Shown here piece after piece: positions 10,201-17,438 of a stretch of DNA of 64,000 bases. A program made the position numbers and the translations under genes. The notes under the pieces are model-generated. The model ran no database searches, was not told where the DNA came from, and saw only the letters and a program-made list of their open reading frames with translations. Each line of letters starts with the position of its first letter. Position 1 is the stretch's first letter. This DNA comes from HRBIN16 sp049969495 (GTDB lineage Bacteria; Armatimonadota; HRBIN16): the NCBI GenBank assembly GCA_049969495.1, contig JBMFOT010000008.1:1-64000 (forward strand). The letters run 5' to 3'.

Positions 10201-11103
10201 TGGTACGACCAGCGATACGATTCGAACACAGGCATCCTGTACCTGACCCGCTACACCGATAGCGCGCGCACGCAAATCGACTGGCAGGCGGTTATTGACC
10301 TGTCAGCAGGCACGGTGACGTTCCCGTACCGCGCTCCTGCCCGCACCGATGTGGTGTTCGCGGATTACACGCCGCGCGCGATGCGCCTCACCGCGAACCA
10401 CGGCTGGAACTCGCTGGTGCCCAATGATGGCGTGCCCGTGCCTCAGCCTATCGCCTTCTACGCGGGGGCAAACAGCGCGCCCACCGGTGGGCTGGAGAAA
10501 TCGCAGAACCCGCGCTGGAAGTACATCCTGCCCGCGCTGAATAACCCCACGCAGTCGCCGCCGGTAGACAGGCTGTGGCTATTCTACCGTAAGTCCACCG
10601 GCTCCACACCGGCAGAGGTGTTTGTGGTGAAGACGATGCGTCTGGGGGTGCAACTGCCTGCGCCCGTGTTCACTCCGGTGATCACCGACGGGCAGGGCGA
10701 GCGGCGTCCCGATGTGTCGGGTGTGGTGGTAACCGGCATCAGCGCACCCGTCGGCCCGGTAGAGGTGGACTTCGCACGAGGGCGGATCTACTTCACCGAG
10801 GCAGACGAAGGCAAACTGGTCAGCATCACCTACACTGCTCTGGATACGCAGGGCAACCCGGAGGCGTCGCCTCGCACAGTGGTTGGCGTAGTGCGCTGGA
10901 TCGACGAGACCTCCGAAGCCACGGAAGGCTCGCAGGCGATGGTGCCGCTGGTGGGCGCGACCAGTGAGAGCGGGCTGTTCGCGCTGAAGGACGAGTTCGA
11001 GCCGAAAGTGTGGCTGTTCTGGAGCAGCACGCGCGCCGGCACCAGTGACCTGTTCTTCCAGACGTTCAGTCCGAGGCTCTACCCCGATGTGATCGTACCC
11101 TAA
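4267..11103 (+). CDS. Giant secreted PQQ-like beta-propeller protein with golvesin-like domains
   Basis: A 2278-residue secreted protein. Residues 1-25 form a signal peptide (hydrophobic stretch ending AAWA before DDFP), followed by MFRRDPQRTG, the usual entry to a PQQ-like propeller. Two golvesin-C-terminal-like modules can be read at about 75-290 and 350-510, each with VVEIDQT/ILVIDQT, GGRW, and a closing GRVVIADAARF or GRLVVFDGVRF. At least seven blades of the form GxVYALDAxG follow at about 544, 607, 667, 728, 797, 868 and 929. The rest (about 950-2278) is beta-rich, ending in SSTRAGTSDLFFQTF. No enzyme motif is visible. It probably binds polymer or acts as an adhesin or surface scaffold, but this is inference. 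The RBS-like GAGG is rather far from the ATG. A strong terminator follows the stop. Confidence 0.8.
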   Translation: MATARTWLLACVVGSILLGQYAAWADDFPMFRRDPQRTGATNLSTEPGPGRAYLRWWWPAQQDRGITLEIDRDGVNRAGDYAVIQGAVTTIQITDPNAVTDGFRDSYDYATAVNPSSADDPTSGATVVVRWRNATPNELDPNDPAYNPLVARPTRYQIAVWFPSSGTIIGTTRKQNARGAVVKVRYPVGANDYKEIILVIDQTTGGRWVRLGTAGSTAYLYNQSSGKWERTQLRSDLMFPFDGRRPVEVYAYNTSTHTDEDGNFDDAGRLVVFDGVRFMPDLGAFYSSPVAATIQVAPGQLAQRVFIGRIERVPDESDPIASVEIGVMYCFDNAGRVVWRYPLNVTGQRAVTVDDADGAPTFQADAAWTVPGTLQPDPFGTSYVQATVIGTTDPTTWSRVRWQPDLQPSNGAETARYTIYVWLPQDDGTVNRTRVARYIVHHEEGDTVVEIDQTQNTAGGRWFSLGTYLMRQGTTNYVELVNYSRVASEVTEGRVVIADAARFVEQGTGSSGIFSTPIVQTVPMRLSGGTTADRQVVFFSANDGKVYALDAIGNGDGTTFSYWVWPQEPLNERPVVGSFGYSSPVVVNIGTSGTPDWRLYVANSNGRVYCLDVRGNGDFSANNPGTTDRIWVYPAADKAAIVGGFVSSPAYNRTSGEGPTIFVGGLDGRLYALNAEGSGGTTTERWIYPGKYEPASGNDPVLPEELPLDPISTTPAVFDGKVYFAAADGRVYCVKEKGTGRRRTERVWVWPYAQRPPISTVGDEEPVEPFLYSSPAVAAQVNTITGVRDVVFIGDRGGTVYALDAQGTGNGRTELVWQDVRDPLNPVPSGSGSLGASVYSSITFTQIIPSRSPTGTPPVPAVVFGLMDGKVLALNAFNGGPGTFRQVLDNNNNLINVRGDVIWGWQTLGEQVFASPAVANNWMYIAGDDGIIYAFSPTGGYLTPGEPPGAELVDVALSPNLANLKVEVFTAEEYADIVQRRTRTPEEVVAGGHTRKIGYEWGDTVYVIAYGMQGLVPPARSVTLTLRSRAATVNRTVGVVPYGTDVGVNQKWMAYHAFRITPTQDGDAWTPGARYTAAVRVTSTTTSGGGQQTATMTLERTPEPYFEFTIAHPLALRILNPDGTVNPSLEVGWIGQTVVGGSVPQELSMNGNAGTFLQLELGLVPHGASSARLIQIADRSKVALLGGDPLRVKVQRANVAWHNNDDGSLAVINPLPWDELPVNIPNTSVDYPDIPERAVKVAAGGVDLYASSRGGALAAPTDPVGVAPDWTSWTLVPTVGEVSVQVPQFQPANLVGFDGSNPFTARGYATRIRRPIRIYVDVNNNGQLDLPGGTALRQTPPVTREEPYREFRITLGVPPDMRLRVEEETVDIGAVPHGFGVHPDPSTHAFRPPISDSDPTYLNDPWYQALKPFWKPFTVRSLSNVNLLNVRAVGSVDYLDAGGNPLFQNPLPVTLMSDQVNPYYWEVSPIGDPTFTFHKPALTAGWVRRPDGSVVQQNVFTSLDLVYDPMWLAFRPPQYQGFPGMHTLHKPRPDSSPTVLSIPDKPYPGAAGGAFDNVTTAKPLVSVQVPLGTPAGTYSNYIRIFEAASWSPYVLGIQANNEPAQPISEPTMRVKVTVTESRLTNSASRGSLPQVDTVWQGIPPQPGQPGYLAANVQPAALMLPDGMLLAWSSNWSRNRITEDGSDSYRETQPSGSNAWFLHLAVLPRDIQRGVWTPALPTQWWSGRSVEYPRDPTNSSVRDKYGRLFTTQPGTVIPSSIKHYSPAFFVVGGQPYLLWQGQAAKRQDNGVVLTENVTFVAPIVNGVPGTPVALGNDAALPRFQPRVVVVGSTPVMFWYSGASGRYTIYYNACLGNPLNPSAWTRDQQLPVPAVVTNAFEPLAIPRQGAIDVIYTASTKTRQTNELILTRFTLGGGGRLVPVNLPSVRGEVLQRIGTTNVWMSRDLSWARGERIRIWRVGDPHPLAANDIQQSGDPAVYWYDQRYDSNTGILYLTRYTDSARTQIDWQAVIDLSAGTVTFPYRAPARTDVVFADYTPRAMRLTANHGWNSLVPNDGVPVPQPIAFYAGANSAPTGGLEKSQNPRWKYILPALNNPTQSPPVDRLWLFYRKSTGSTPAEVFVVKTMRLGVQLPAPVFTPVITDGQGERRPDVSGVVVTGISAPVGPVEVDFARGRIYFTEADEGKLVSITYTALDTQGNPEASPRTVVGVVRWIDETSEATEGSQAMVPLVGATSESGLFALKDEFEPKVWLFWSSTRAGTSDLFFQTFSPRLYPDVIVP

Positions 11104-11124
11104 GGGGTAGTGTCCCCCACCCCA

Positions 11125-11157
11125 CCCCTCTCCCAACCGCTTGGGAGAGGGGTTTTT
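11125..11157 (+). terminator. Intrinsic terminator after the giant propeller gene
   Basis: A perfect 12-bp stem CCCCTCTCCCAA / TTGGGAGAGGGG with a 4-base loop is followed directly by TTTTTG. It lies 21 bases after the stop codon at 11103 and separates the propeller genes from the next operon. Confidence 0.9.
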
Positions 11158-11219
11158 GTTTACCGGGTTCCACGCGGGTGCTTCGCCCCAGGGTTTGCGC
11201 TCGGGTTTAATCATTTCCT

Positions 11220-11247
11220 TTGCGAAAGGGACGTGATATGCTATATT
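11220..11247 (+). promoter_or_regulatory. Candidate sigma-70-type promoter for the methyltransferase-scpAB operon
   Basis: TTGCGA (11220-11225), 16 bases, then TATATT (11242-11247), in the 170-base gap between the terminator and the methyltransferase start. The -35 overlaps a small palindrome (CCTTT GCG AAAGG). It was recognised by eye, and the -35 is weak. Confidence 0.45.
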
Positions 11248-11329
11248 ATAGGGACTGAAAGGTTGGGGGGAGGGTGTTCCTGGCTTACAAGATGGGCAAT
11301 AATAGCCGGGAAACCCAGGAGAGCTGCCT

Positions 11330-12340
11330 ATGCGCGAAGAAAGAGTGGGCGAACAGGTGAGCTTGCTGTATGTGCCGGTACCTGCCGAGCGCGTAGAAGC
11401 CCGTCCGGAAGAGGACTGGGACTACGCGACGGCGGACACGAAAACACATACACACGGATTTCATCCCTATCCTGCGATGATGATACCGCAGGTGGCACGT
11501 CGCCTGATTCGGATGTACGGTCGGACAGGCTACACCCTATTAGACCCCTTCTGCGGTTCTGGCACTTCTCTAGTGGAAGCACGGTTATCCGGCATCAACG
11601 CCTATGGCATAGACCTGAATCCTTTAGCGGTGCTGCTCGCGCGGGTGAAATCAACACCTCTACCGGATGCGCTGGCGATTTTCCTCGCGAAGGCAGAGGC
11701 AAATATAGCCGGTATGGCACAGTTTGTCAGCGAGGTGAAAGGGGAACACTGGGTACAGGTGATGCAGGGCGATATGCGCGTTCGCCAGCCGATACCTAGC
11801 GAGACCATAGACTTGGTGGTCACTTCTCCTCCCTACGGCGACTCGCACACGACGGTGGCTTATGGGCAGTTTTCGAGACTTTCGCTGCAGTGGCTGGGCT
11901 TGCCGGATGAGGAAGCGAAGAGTGTCGACTCTCGTGCTCTTGGCGGGAAGCAGGTGGACATAGAGACGCTACCCTACCCTTCTCAAACGTTGGAGGCAAC
12001 CTACGAACAGATCGCTCAGAGCGAGAGAAGGCGTGCCCGTCAGGTGCGTGCTTTTTATGATGACTTTGCCCTCTGTCTCGCTGAAATCACGCGTGTGTGT
12101 CGAAAAGGGGCGATAGCCTGTTTTGTGGTGGGCAACCGCACAGTGAGGGGAGTGAAGATACCGACAGATACGATACTGGTGGAGATGGCGGAAGGGTTTG
12201 GTTGGCGATTCGTGGAGGCGTTCGAGAGGCGTATCCCCAATAAAAGGATGCCCCTACGCAATAGTCCGAGCAATGTGCCCGGTGAGCAGGGCGAAACGAT
12301 GCTCGGGGAGACTATCGTCGTATTGGAGGCTACTTGCTGA
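11330..12340 (+). CDS. DNA methyltransferase, N4-cytosine/N6-adenine type
   Basis: S-adenosylmethionine-dependent amino-methyltransferase, 336 residues. The cofactor motif I is DPFCGSG (72-78) and the catalytic motif IV is TSPPYG (165-170). The conserved lead-in HGFHPYPAMM (42-51) is typical of cytosine-N4/adenine-N6 DNA methylases. The order (motif I before motif IV) is that of alpha/gamma classes, although the DPFxGSGT wording is more typical of the beta class. There is no restriction endonuclease beside it, so it looks like an orphan (regulatory or housekeeping) methylase. The RBS AGGAG is about 7 bases before the ATG. Its stop overlaps the scpA start (TGATG), which makes it the first gene of an operon with chromosome-condensation genes. 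A methylase acting on RNA cannot be excluded, because SPPY-type enzymes are occasionally repurposed. Confidence 0.8.
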   Translation: MREERVGEQVSLLYVPVPAERVEARPEEDWDYATADTKTHTHGFHPYPAMMIPQVARRLIRMYGRTGYTLLDPFCGSGTSLVEARLSGINAYGIDLNPLAVLLARVKSTPLPDALAIFLAKAEANIAGMAQFVSEVKGEHWVQVMQGDMRVRQPIPSETIDLVVTSPPYGDSHTTVAYGQFSRLSLQWLGLPDEEAKSVDSRALGGKQVDIETLPYPSQTLEATYEQIAQSERRRARQVRAFYDDFALCLAEITRVCRKGAIACFVVGNRTVRGVKIPTDTILVEMAEGFGWRFVEAFERRIPNKRMPLRNSPSNVPGEQGETMLGETIVVLEATC

Positions 12341-13101
12341 TGCCCTCTCTGGCTCCGATGGTGTTGCACCTACCCGTTTTCGAAGGTCCTCTAGACCTTC
12401 TGCTCCATCTTGTGCGCGAGAACAAGGTTTCTATCACCGATATCCCTATCGCCCTCATCACCGACCAGTATCTGGAATACCTACGCCTGATGGAGGAGCT
12501 GGACCTCGAAATCGCCAGCGAGTTTCTGGTGATGGCGGCGACGTTACTGGAGATCAAATCGCGCATGTTGCTGCCCAAGCCGCCTCGTGTCAGCGATGAG
12601 GAAGAGGAAGAAGACCCTCGCGCGGAACTGGTGGCGCGGCTGGTAGAGTACCAAAAGTACAAAGCGCTGGTAGAGACCCTGCAAACGTGGGAGGCGGAGC
12701 GCAAACGGTGGTTCTTCCGCAGCCCGGATGCGCCCGTGCCTGATTACGAACTGCCTATCCCGCTGGCAGAGCTCACGCCTCAGCACTTGTTGCGTGCGCT
12801 GGAGAGGCTGCTGGCAGAAGCGGTAGACGCTCCACCTCCTGCCATCCTCGTTCCACGAAAAAAGATCTCACTGCGTCTTAAGATTGTGGAGGTGTGGCGG
12901 CGGATACAGGCAGCAGGGGAGGGCTTGCGCTTCGAGGATCTGCTGGATGTGCCGTTCACGAAGTGGGATGTGCTGCTGACCTTTCTGGCGGTGCTGGAGC
13001 TGATGCGACAGGAACGGGTAGAGGCTCGGCAAGAGGCTTTGTTTGGAGAGATTACCCTGTGGGCGCGAAGGGAGGGAGCAGATGGACATCCCGCAGCTTA
13101 G
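12340..13101 (+). CDS. scpA: Segregation and condensation protein A
   Basis: Kleisin subunit of the bacterial SMC-ScpAB condensin, which bridges the SMC heads during chromosome compaction and segregation. The N-terminal signature FEGPLDLLLHLVRENKVSI and the following ITDQYLEYLRLM, then LEIKSRMLLPKP, are diagnostic. The C-terminal winged-helix part (DLLDVPFTKWDVLLTFLAVLELMRQ) binds the SMC head. Length (253 residues from this start) is normal. I chose ATG 12340, which overlaps the methylase stop and has GGAGG ten bases upstream; an in-frame TTG six bases earlier is too close to the RBS. It overlaps scpB by 20 bases, indicating translational coupling. smc itself is not in this window. Confidence 0.95.
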   Translation: MPSLAPMVLHLPVFEGPLDLLLHLVRENKVSITDIPIALITDQYLEYLRLMEELDLEIASEFLVMAATLLEIKSRMLLPKPPRVSDEEEEEDPRAELVARLVEYQKYKALVETLQTWEAERKRWFFRSPDAPVPDYELPIPLAELTPQHLLRALERLLAEAVDAPPPAILVPRKKISLRLKIVEVWRRIQAAGEGLRFEDLLDVPFTKWDVLLTFLAVLELMRQERVEARQEALFGEITLWARREGADGHPAA

Positions 13102-13633
13102 CCGCGCGCTGGAGTGTGTGCTGTTTATCGCCACAGAGCCTGTGGCAATGAAGACGCTGGGTGAGGTGCTGCAGGCAAACGAGGAGCAGTTGCGGTCTGC
13201 TCTGGACGCTCTGGAAGAGCGACTGCAAGCGAGCGGACTGCAGCTGGTGCAGGTAGCGGGGGGGTACCAGCTATGCACACGCCCTGAATTTGCGGAGGTA
13301 GTGGCGCGGTACCTGCAACCGCAGCCCAGTAAACTCTCCCGGGCCGCGCTGGAAACGGTTGCCATTATCGCCTACCGCCAGCCCATCACCCTGCCCGAAA
13401 TCGAGGCGATTCGTGGGGTACAATCGGATGGCGTGGTACGCACCTTGCTACAGCGGGGGCTGATTCAGGAAGTGGGGCGCAAACAGACGGCAGGGAGACC
13501 GGTGTTGTACGGCACCACACCGCAGTTTTTGCACTATTTTGGGCTGAACTCGTTAGAAGAGCTACCCGAGCTGGAGGAACTGAGCGCACCGGAAGGGAAT
13601 TTGCCCAATGCGCAAAAGCAGGAGGAACAGTGA
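13082..13633 (+). CDS. scpB: Segregation and condensation protein B
   Basis: Winged-helix dimer that binds the ScpA kleisin in the SMC condensin complex. Diagnostic stretches are LSRALECVLFIATEPV at the N-terminus and LSRAALETVAIIAYRQPITLPEIE followed by GVVRTLLQRGLIQEVGRK and GRPVLYGTT in the second winged helix. There are 183 residues from ATG 13082, which has GGGAGGG just upstream. An in-frame GTG or ATG 39 bases earlier would add 13 non-conserved residues, so I prefer the later start. It overlaps scpA by 20 bases and the carboxypeptidase gene by 26. Confidence 0.95.
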   Translation: MDIPQLSRALECVLFIATEPVAMKTLGEVLQANEEQLRSALDALEERLQASGLQLVQVAGGYQLCTRPEFAEVVARYLQPQPSKLSRAALETVAIIAYRQPITLPEIEAIRGVQSDGVVRTLLQRGLIQEVGRKQTAGRPVLYGTTPQFLHYFGLNSLEELPELEELSAPEGNLPNAQKQEEQ

Positions 13634-14840
13634 AGGCGTGCGACGAGTGGTTCTTCTCTCTCTGATATGGTCTCTCATCGCAGGAATGGCATATGCCATC
13701 CCGCCGCCGATTTTGAAGGCGAAATCGGCGATTCTGGTAGATGCCGAGACCGGTCAGGTGCTGTACGAACTGCGGGCGGATGAGCGACGCGCCATCGCCA
13801 GCACCACCAAGATGATGACCGCTATTCTGCTTATCGAGCGGGGCAAGCTGGACGATCTGGTCGTGGCGACCGAGAACGCCATCAACACACGCTACGCCAA
13901 CCTCAACATGACGCCCGGCGAGACCATCCCCCTGCGCGATATGCTGTACGCCATCATGCTGCGCTCCTCCAACGACGGATGCGTGGCAGCGGCGGAGTAC
14001 CTGTGCGGAACCGAGGAACGGTTCGTGGAGCTGATGAACGAAAAGGCGCGGGAACTGGGACTGGTGAACACACACTTCGCCAACTCGCACGGACTGGACG
14101 ACCCGAATCACTACTCCACCGCGCGCGATCTGGCGACACTGGCACGCTACTGTATCCAGAATCCGCTTTTCAACGAGATTGTGCGCACCCAGAAGGCGCG
14201 TATCCTGCGCTCGGTCAACCAGCAGGACGTGGTGGTGACTACCCATGCGCACTGCCTGAAGCACCTGCCGGGCGCGGACGGCATCAAGACAGGCTACACC
14301 GCCAAAGCGGGCAGATGCTTCGTGGGGTCGGTCACGCGCAACGGCTGGCGGCTGATTTCGGTGGTGCTGGGCAGCACCGATGCGGACAAAGATACCCATG
14401 CGCTCATCGAGTGGGCGTATAAGCAATATACGCGCATCGACCTGGCGCAGACAGGCGGTACGGTAGGCACAGTGAAGGTAGACGGAGCCAAACCGGAGGC
14501 GGTACCTGTGGTAGCAGCTGCGCCTTTGCGTGTCATTGTGCCGAGGCGATGGGAGAACGAGGTGAAACCCGTATTACACCTTGCCTCGGCGAAACCGCCT
14601 ATTAAGCAGGGTCAGCCGCTGGGCGAACTGCAAGCGGTGCTCAACGGCAAGGTGGTGGCGAAAGTGCCTGTCGCGGCAGCGGTGGAGGCGCGAATGGTCA
14701 CCCATGTAAGCCTCGCGCTATGGGTAGTGCTCGGGGCGTTGATCTGGATAACCAACCGCCTTATCCGACGGGGGATGCTTAACGGCTACCAGCGTCGCAA
14801 CAGCACGCGCCGTTCGGGTATCATGAAGTGGAGGGGTTGA
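13608..14840 (+). CDS. D-alanyl-D-alanine carboxypeptidase, PBP5/DacF type (peptidase S11)
   Basis: Penicillin-binding protein that trims the terminal D-Ala from peptidoglycan pentapeptides, outside the cytoplasmic membrane. All three active-site motifs are present: SxxK as STTK (65-68, Ser65 nucleophile), SxN as SSN (120-122) and KTG (227-229, in IKTGYT). A signal segment (about 13-30, ending MAYA) starts the protein. A PBP5-like C-terminal domain follows the catalytic domain, and a hydrophobic helix near residue 365-385 with a basic tail is a likely membrane anchor. It overlaps scpB by 26 bases and ends two bases before larE. The pairing of scpAB with a dac gene is also seen in Firmicutes-like gene orders. 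Confidence 0.92.
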   Translation: MRKSRRNSEGVRRVVLLSLIWSLIAGMAYAIPPPILKAKSAILVDAETGQVLYELRADERRAIASTTKMMTAILLIERGKLDDLVVATENAINTRYANLNMTPGETIPLRDMLYAIMLRSSNDGCVAAAEYLCGTEERFVELMNEKARELGLVNTHFANSHGLDDPNHYSTARDLATLARYCIQNPLFNEIVRTQKARILRSVNQQDVVVTTHAHCLKHLPGADGIKTGYTAKAGRCFVGSVTRNGWRLISVVLGSTDADKDTHALIEWAYKQYTRIDLAQTGGTVGTVKVDGAKPEAVPVVAAAPLRVIVPRRWENEVKPVLHLASAKPPIKQGQPLGELQAVLNGKVVAKVPVAAAVEARMVTHVSLALWVVLGALIWITNRLIRRGMLNGYQRRNSTRRSGIMKWRG

Positions 14841-14842
14841 AC

Positions 14843-15697
14843 ATGTTGGATTGGCAGAGCAAACAAGAGCGTCTGTTCACCATCTTGCGTGAGATGGGCA
14901 GTGTGGCGGTCGGATACTCCGGTGGGGTCGACAGCACCTACCTGATGCACGCGGCGCACGAAGTGCTAGGCGATAGCGCGCTGGCGGTCATCGGCGACTC
15001 GGAGGCATTCCCCGCCGGTGAAATCGAAGGGGCGCGCCGGCTGGCAGAAGAGCGCGGCTGGCGTTATGTGGTGGTGCGCACGCACGAGCTGAGCAACCCG
15101 CACTTCCGGGTGAATAACCCAGACCGTTGCTACCATTGCAAGAACGAGCTGTTTGGGGTGATACGGCAGATAGCGGATGAGCACGGTATTACCTGGGTGG
15201 CGGATGGCTCGCACGCCGGCGACGAGGGCGACTACCGTCCCGGAATGCGTGCCGCAGCGGAGAAAGGCGTACGCAGCCCCCTACGCGAAGCGGGTTTCAC
15301 CAAAGAAGACATCCGCCAGGCGGCGCAGGCGGCGGGTCTGCCCAACTGGGATAAGCCGTCGTTCGCATGCCTCTCTTCGCGATTTCCCTACGGAACCACC
15401 ATTACCCCCGAGCTGTTGGCGCAGGTAGATGCGGCGGAGCGTTGCCTGCGCGAGCTGGGCTTCCGACAGTTCCGTGTGCGCCATCACGATACCATCGCTC
15501 GCATCGAGGTGGAAAAAGCTGACCTCGCCCGTGTGGTGGAGCTAGCAGACATCATCGTCACCCGCTTCAAAGAGATAGGTTATCTGTACGTGACGTTAGA
15601 CCTTGCGGGCTACCGCACGGGCAGCCTTAATGAGCCGTTGCGTAAACAGGGTGTTATCCCTGCCAGTGCCGTTGGAGTGGTAAAGCATGGACGTTAG
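14843..15697 (+). CDS. larE: ATP-dependent sacrificial sulfur transferase LarE
   Basis: Converts the biscarboxylated nicotinate nucleotide made by LarB into the dithiolated form during synthesis of the nickel-pincer nucleotide cofactor of lactate racemase. The PP-loop ATP site SGGVDS is at 26-31. Cys176 in PSFACLSSRFPYG corresponds to the sacrificial cysteine known from Lactobacillus plantarum LarE. Cys96 and Cys99 (CYHC) are also present; three-cysteine LarE variants have been reported to carry an iron-sulfur cluster and might use sulfur catalytically, but that is not shown here. There are 284 residues. ATG 14843 is preferred over GTG 14828 because GGAGGGG lies correctly before it. It overlaps larB by 11 bases. 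larA and larC are not in the window. Confidence 0.93.
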   Translation: MLDWQSKQERLFTILREMGSVAVGYSGGVDSTYLMHAAHEVLGDSALAVIGDSEAFPAGEIEGARRLAEERGWRYVVVRTHELSNPHFRVNNPDRCYHCKNELFGVIRQIADEHGITWVADGSHAGDEGDYRPGMRAAAEKGVRSPLREAGFTKEDIRQAAQAAGLPNWDKPSFACLSSRFPYGTTITPELLAQVDAAERCLRELGFRQFRVRHHDTIARIEVEKADLARVVELADIIVTRFKEIGYLYVTLDLAGYRTGSLNEPLRKQGVIPASAVGVVKHGR

Positions 15698-16442
15698 CGC
15701 GCTGGAAGAGATTCTGCAGGCGGTACGCACAGGCACGCTTTCGGTAGAGGATGCTCTGCGGCGAATGCGTGCCCTGCCTTATGAGAACCTGGAGTTCGCC
15801 CGCATTGACACGCACCGCGCCCTGCGCACCGGCTTTCCGGAGGTGGTGTTCTGCCAGGGGAAAACATCGGAGCAGGTTCTGGCGATTCTGGAGCGGCTGA
15901 GCAACCGCCATCGCAAGGTATTAGCCACCCGTGCCACCCCCGAACTGGCGGCGACGGTGAAAGAGCGATTTCCCCGCGTGCGCTATCATGAGGTGGCACG
16001 CATCCTGGCGCTGGGCGAGAGCGAGCCGGAGAGCGAGGTACCGCAAGACCGCTACGTGCTGGTGGTCGCCGCAGGTACATCCGACCTTCCCGTGGCAGAG
16101 GAGGCGGCGGTGACCGCTTCCGAGATGGGAAGTCGCGTAGAGCGGTTGTACGATGTGGGCGTTGCGGGACTGCATCGCCTGCTGTCGCAGTCGGAGAAGC
16201 TGTTCGAGGCGCATGTACTCGTGGTGGTGGCGGGGATGGAGGGCGCGTTGCCCAGCGTAGTGGGTGGATTGGTGAGCCGTCCCGTCATCGCCGTGCCGAC
16301 GAGCGTGGGCTACGGGGCGCACTTTGGAGGGCTTGCACCGTTGTTAACTATGCTCAACTCCTGTGCGCCCGGCGTGGCAGTGGTCAATATCGATAACGGC
16401 TTCGGAGCGGGCTATCTGGCGCACCTGATTAATTGTGGATAG
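15687..16442 (+). CDS. larB: Pyridinium-3,5-biscarboxylic acid mononucleotide synthase LarB
   Basis: First enzyme of nickel-pincer cofactor synthesis: it carboxylates nicotinic acid adenine dinucleotide at C5 and releases AMP. The PurE-like C-terminal half is clear: VLVVAAGTSDLPVAEEAA, then VLVVVAGMEGALPSVVGGL, PVIAVPTSVGYG and the C-terminal LNSCAPGVAVVNIDNGFGAG. The 251-residue length is normal. It is translationally coupled to larE by an 11-base overlap and is the last gene of the operon. The usual third partner larC, a nickel insertase, is missing downstream, where a convergent gene follows after 84 bases. Confidence 0.95.
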   Translation: MDVSALEEILQAVRTGTLSVEDALRRMRALPYENLEFARIDTHRALRTGFPEVVFCQGKTSEQVLAILERLSNRHRKVLATRATPELAATVKERFPRVRYHEVARILALGESEPESEVPQDRYVLVVAAGTSDLPVAEEAAVTASEMGSRVERLYDVGVAGLHRLLSQSEKLFEAHVLVVVAGMEGALPSVVGGLVSRPVIAVPTSVGYGAHFGGLAPLLTMLNSCAPGVAVVNIDNGFGAGYLAHLINCG

Positions 16443-16526
16443 GGCGAGTTTGCTACCCGGGCAGTCAGGACAGGTTTTCCCGCCCCTCCACCTCCCACTA
16501 CCCTATTACAGCGCACGTGGTAACCG

Positions 16527-17423
16527 CTACTTCAGCAATATCCCGCCCAGCACCGAGCCGTCAGCGGCGTCAATCCATACGGCTTCCTTGCCAAAATACA
16601 CCGCGTACGCGAGGCGGGCGCGATAGGGTACCTGCGGTGGATACCTTTTACCACCGAACGCGCCATTGGGGTAGACATACCCTATCTCTACACGCCCCGT
16701 ATACTGCCCCTGATGCGGACTGCGGTGCGTCTGGTACCAGTTGGCGTAAACCTGCTTCGCCTTCTGCACTGCATCGTTCTGAGAAATACGAGGGTCATGC
16801 GATTCTATCAGCGTGTCTAGGCGTCGCCCAAAGTACACCAGCCTCCCGTCTATGGGGTCTACGGTTACCACCACTTCACCACTCTCGCCGAGAAACGAGT
16901 AGCCGAAGTAGCGCACGTCAAAAACGGCGGTAATTGTTCCTGCGCGATTGGCGTCGCCGTTGCTTGTTTCTCCTTCAGCTACCATTCGCAACCGCTTCAG
17001 ATAAGCCCCCTTCGGCAAGCCGAGGCGCTGAGCCAGTTGCCAGCAGTATTGTTCTGCTGCCTCGCGCGAAGCAATCTGCGGTTGGCGGTCACGCCCTATT
17101 CGCTTCACCTGCTCGTATTCGCGAGCGTCGTTGCTGAAGCGATACACTTGCCCGTTCCGGGCATCTATGCGGAAGGTGTATTGCCCGGGCCAGGCAACAT
17201 CCCAGAATCTCCAGCCGTCGCTCCCTGTTCGCAGACGTGCTCTCTGCGTACCGGTGACTGGTGGCAACTGACAGGTTTGGAGAAACCAGCTTGCCGCTGC
17301 GATCGCCCGATCTTCACTAAGTTCTTCCGCCGAGTACTCTCCTCGTGTAGCAGTAACCAATACTGCATACCCTGTCGCCGCTACCAGTAAGGCAACGCCA
17401 AACCAAAGAGCCTTGCGCTTCAT
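16527..17423 (-). CDS. Membrane-anchored PepSY/YcdB-like protein
   Basis: A 298-residue protein of unknown function. Residues 4-24 are a hydrophobic signal-anchor. The rest reads as repeated PepSY/YcdB-type units: FRIDARNGQVYRF near 85, VVVTVDPIDGRLVYFGR near 190 and AVWIDAADGSVLGG at the C-terminus. These modules often inhibit or chaperone secreted proteases. Its gene follows the clan-CD-like peptidase gene by 15 bases, with AGGAGG before the ATG, so a role as inhibitor or propeptide-like partner of that peptidase is plausible but inferred. Confidence 0.7.
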   Translation of the reverse strand: MKRKALWFGVALLVAATGYAVLVTATRGEYSAEELSEDRAIAAASWFLQTCQLPPVTGTQRARLRTGSDGWRFWDVAWPGQYTFRIDARNGQVYRFSNDAREYEQVKRIGRDRQPQIASREAAEQYCWQLAQRLGLPKGAYLKRLRMVAEGETSNGDANRAGTITAVFDVRYFGYSFLGESGEVVVTVDPIDGRLVYFGRRLDTLIESHDPRISQNDAVQKAKQVYANWYQTHRSPHQGQYTGRVEIGYVYPNGAFGGKRYPPQVPYRARLAYAVYFGKEAVWIDAADGSVLGGILLK

Positions 17424-17438
17424 TTTTGTGTAACCTCC

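Noticed and set aside
13386..14426. Minus-strand frame of about 346 codons over the carboxypeptidase and scpB genes
   Set aside because: Overlaps three catalytic motifs of a real gene and has no RBS or known domain.
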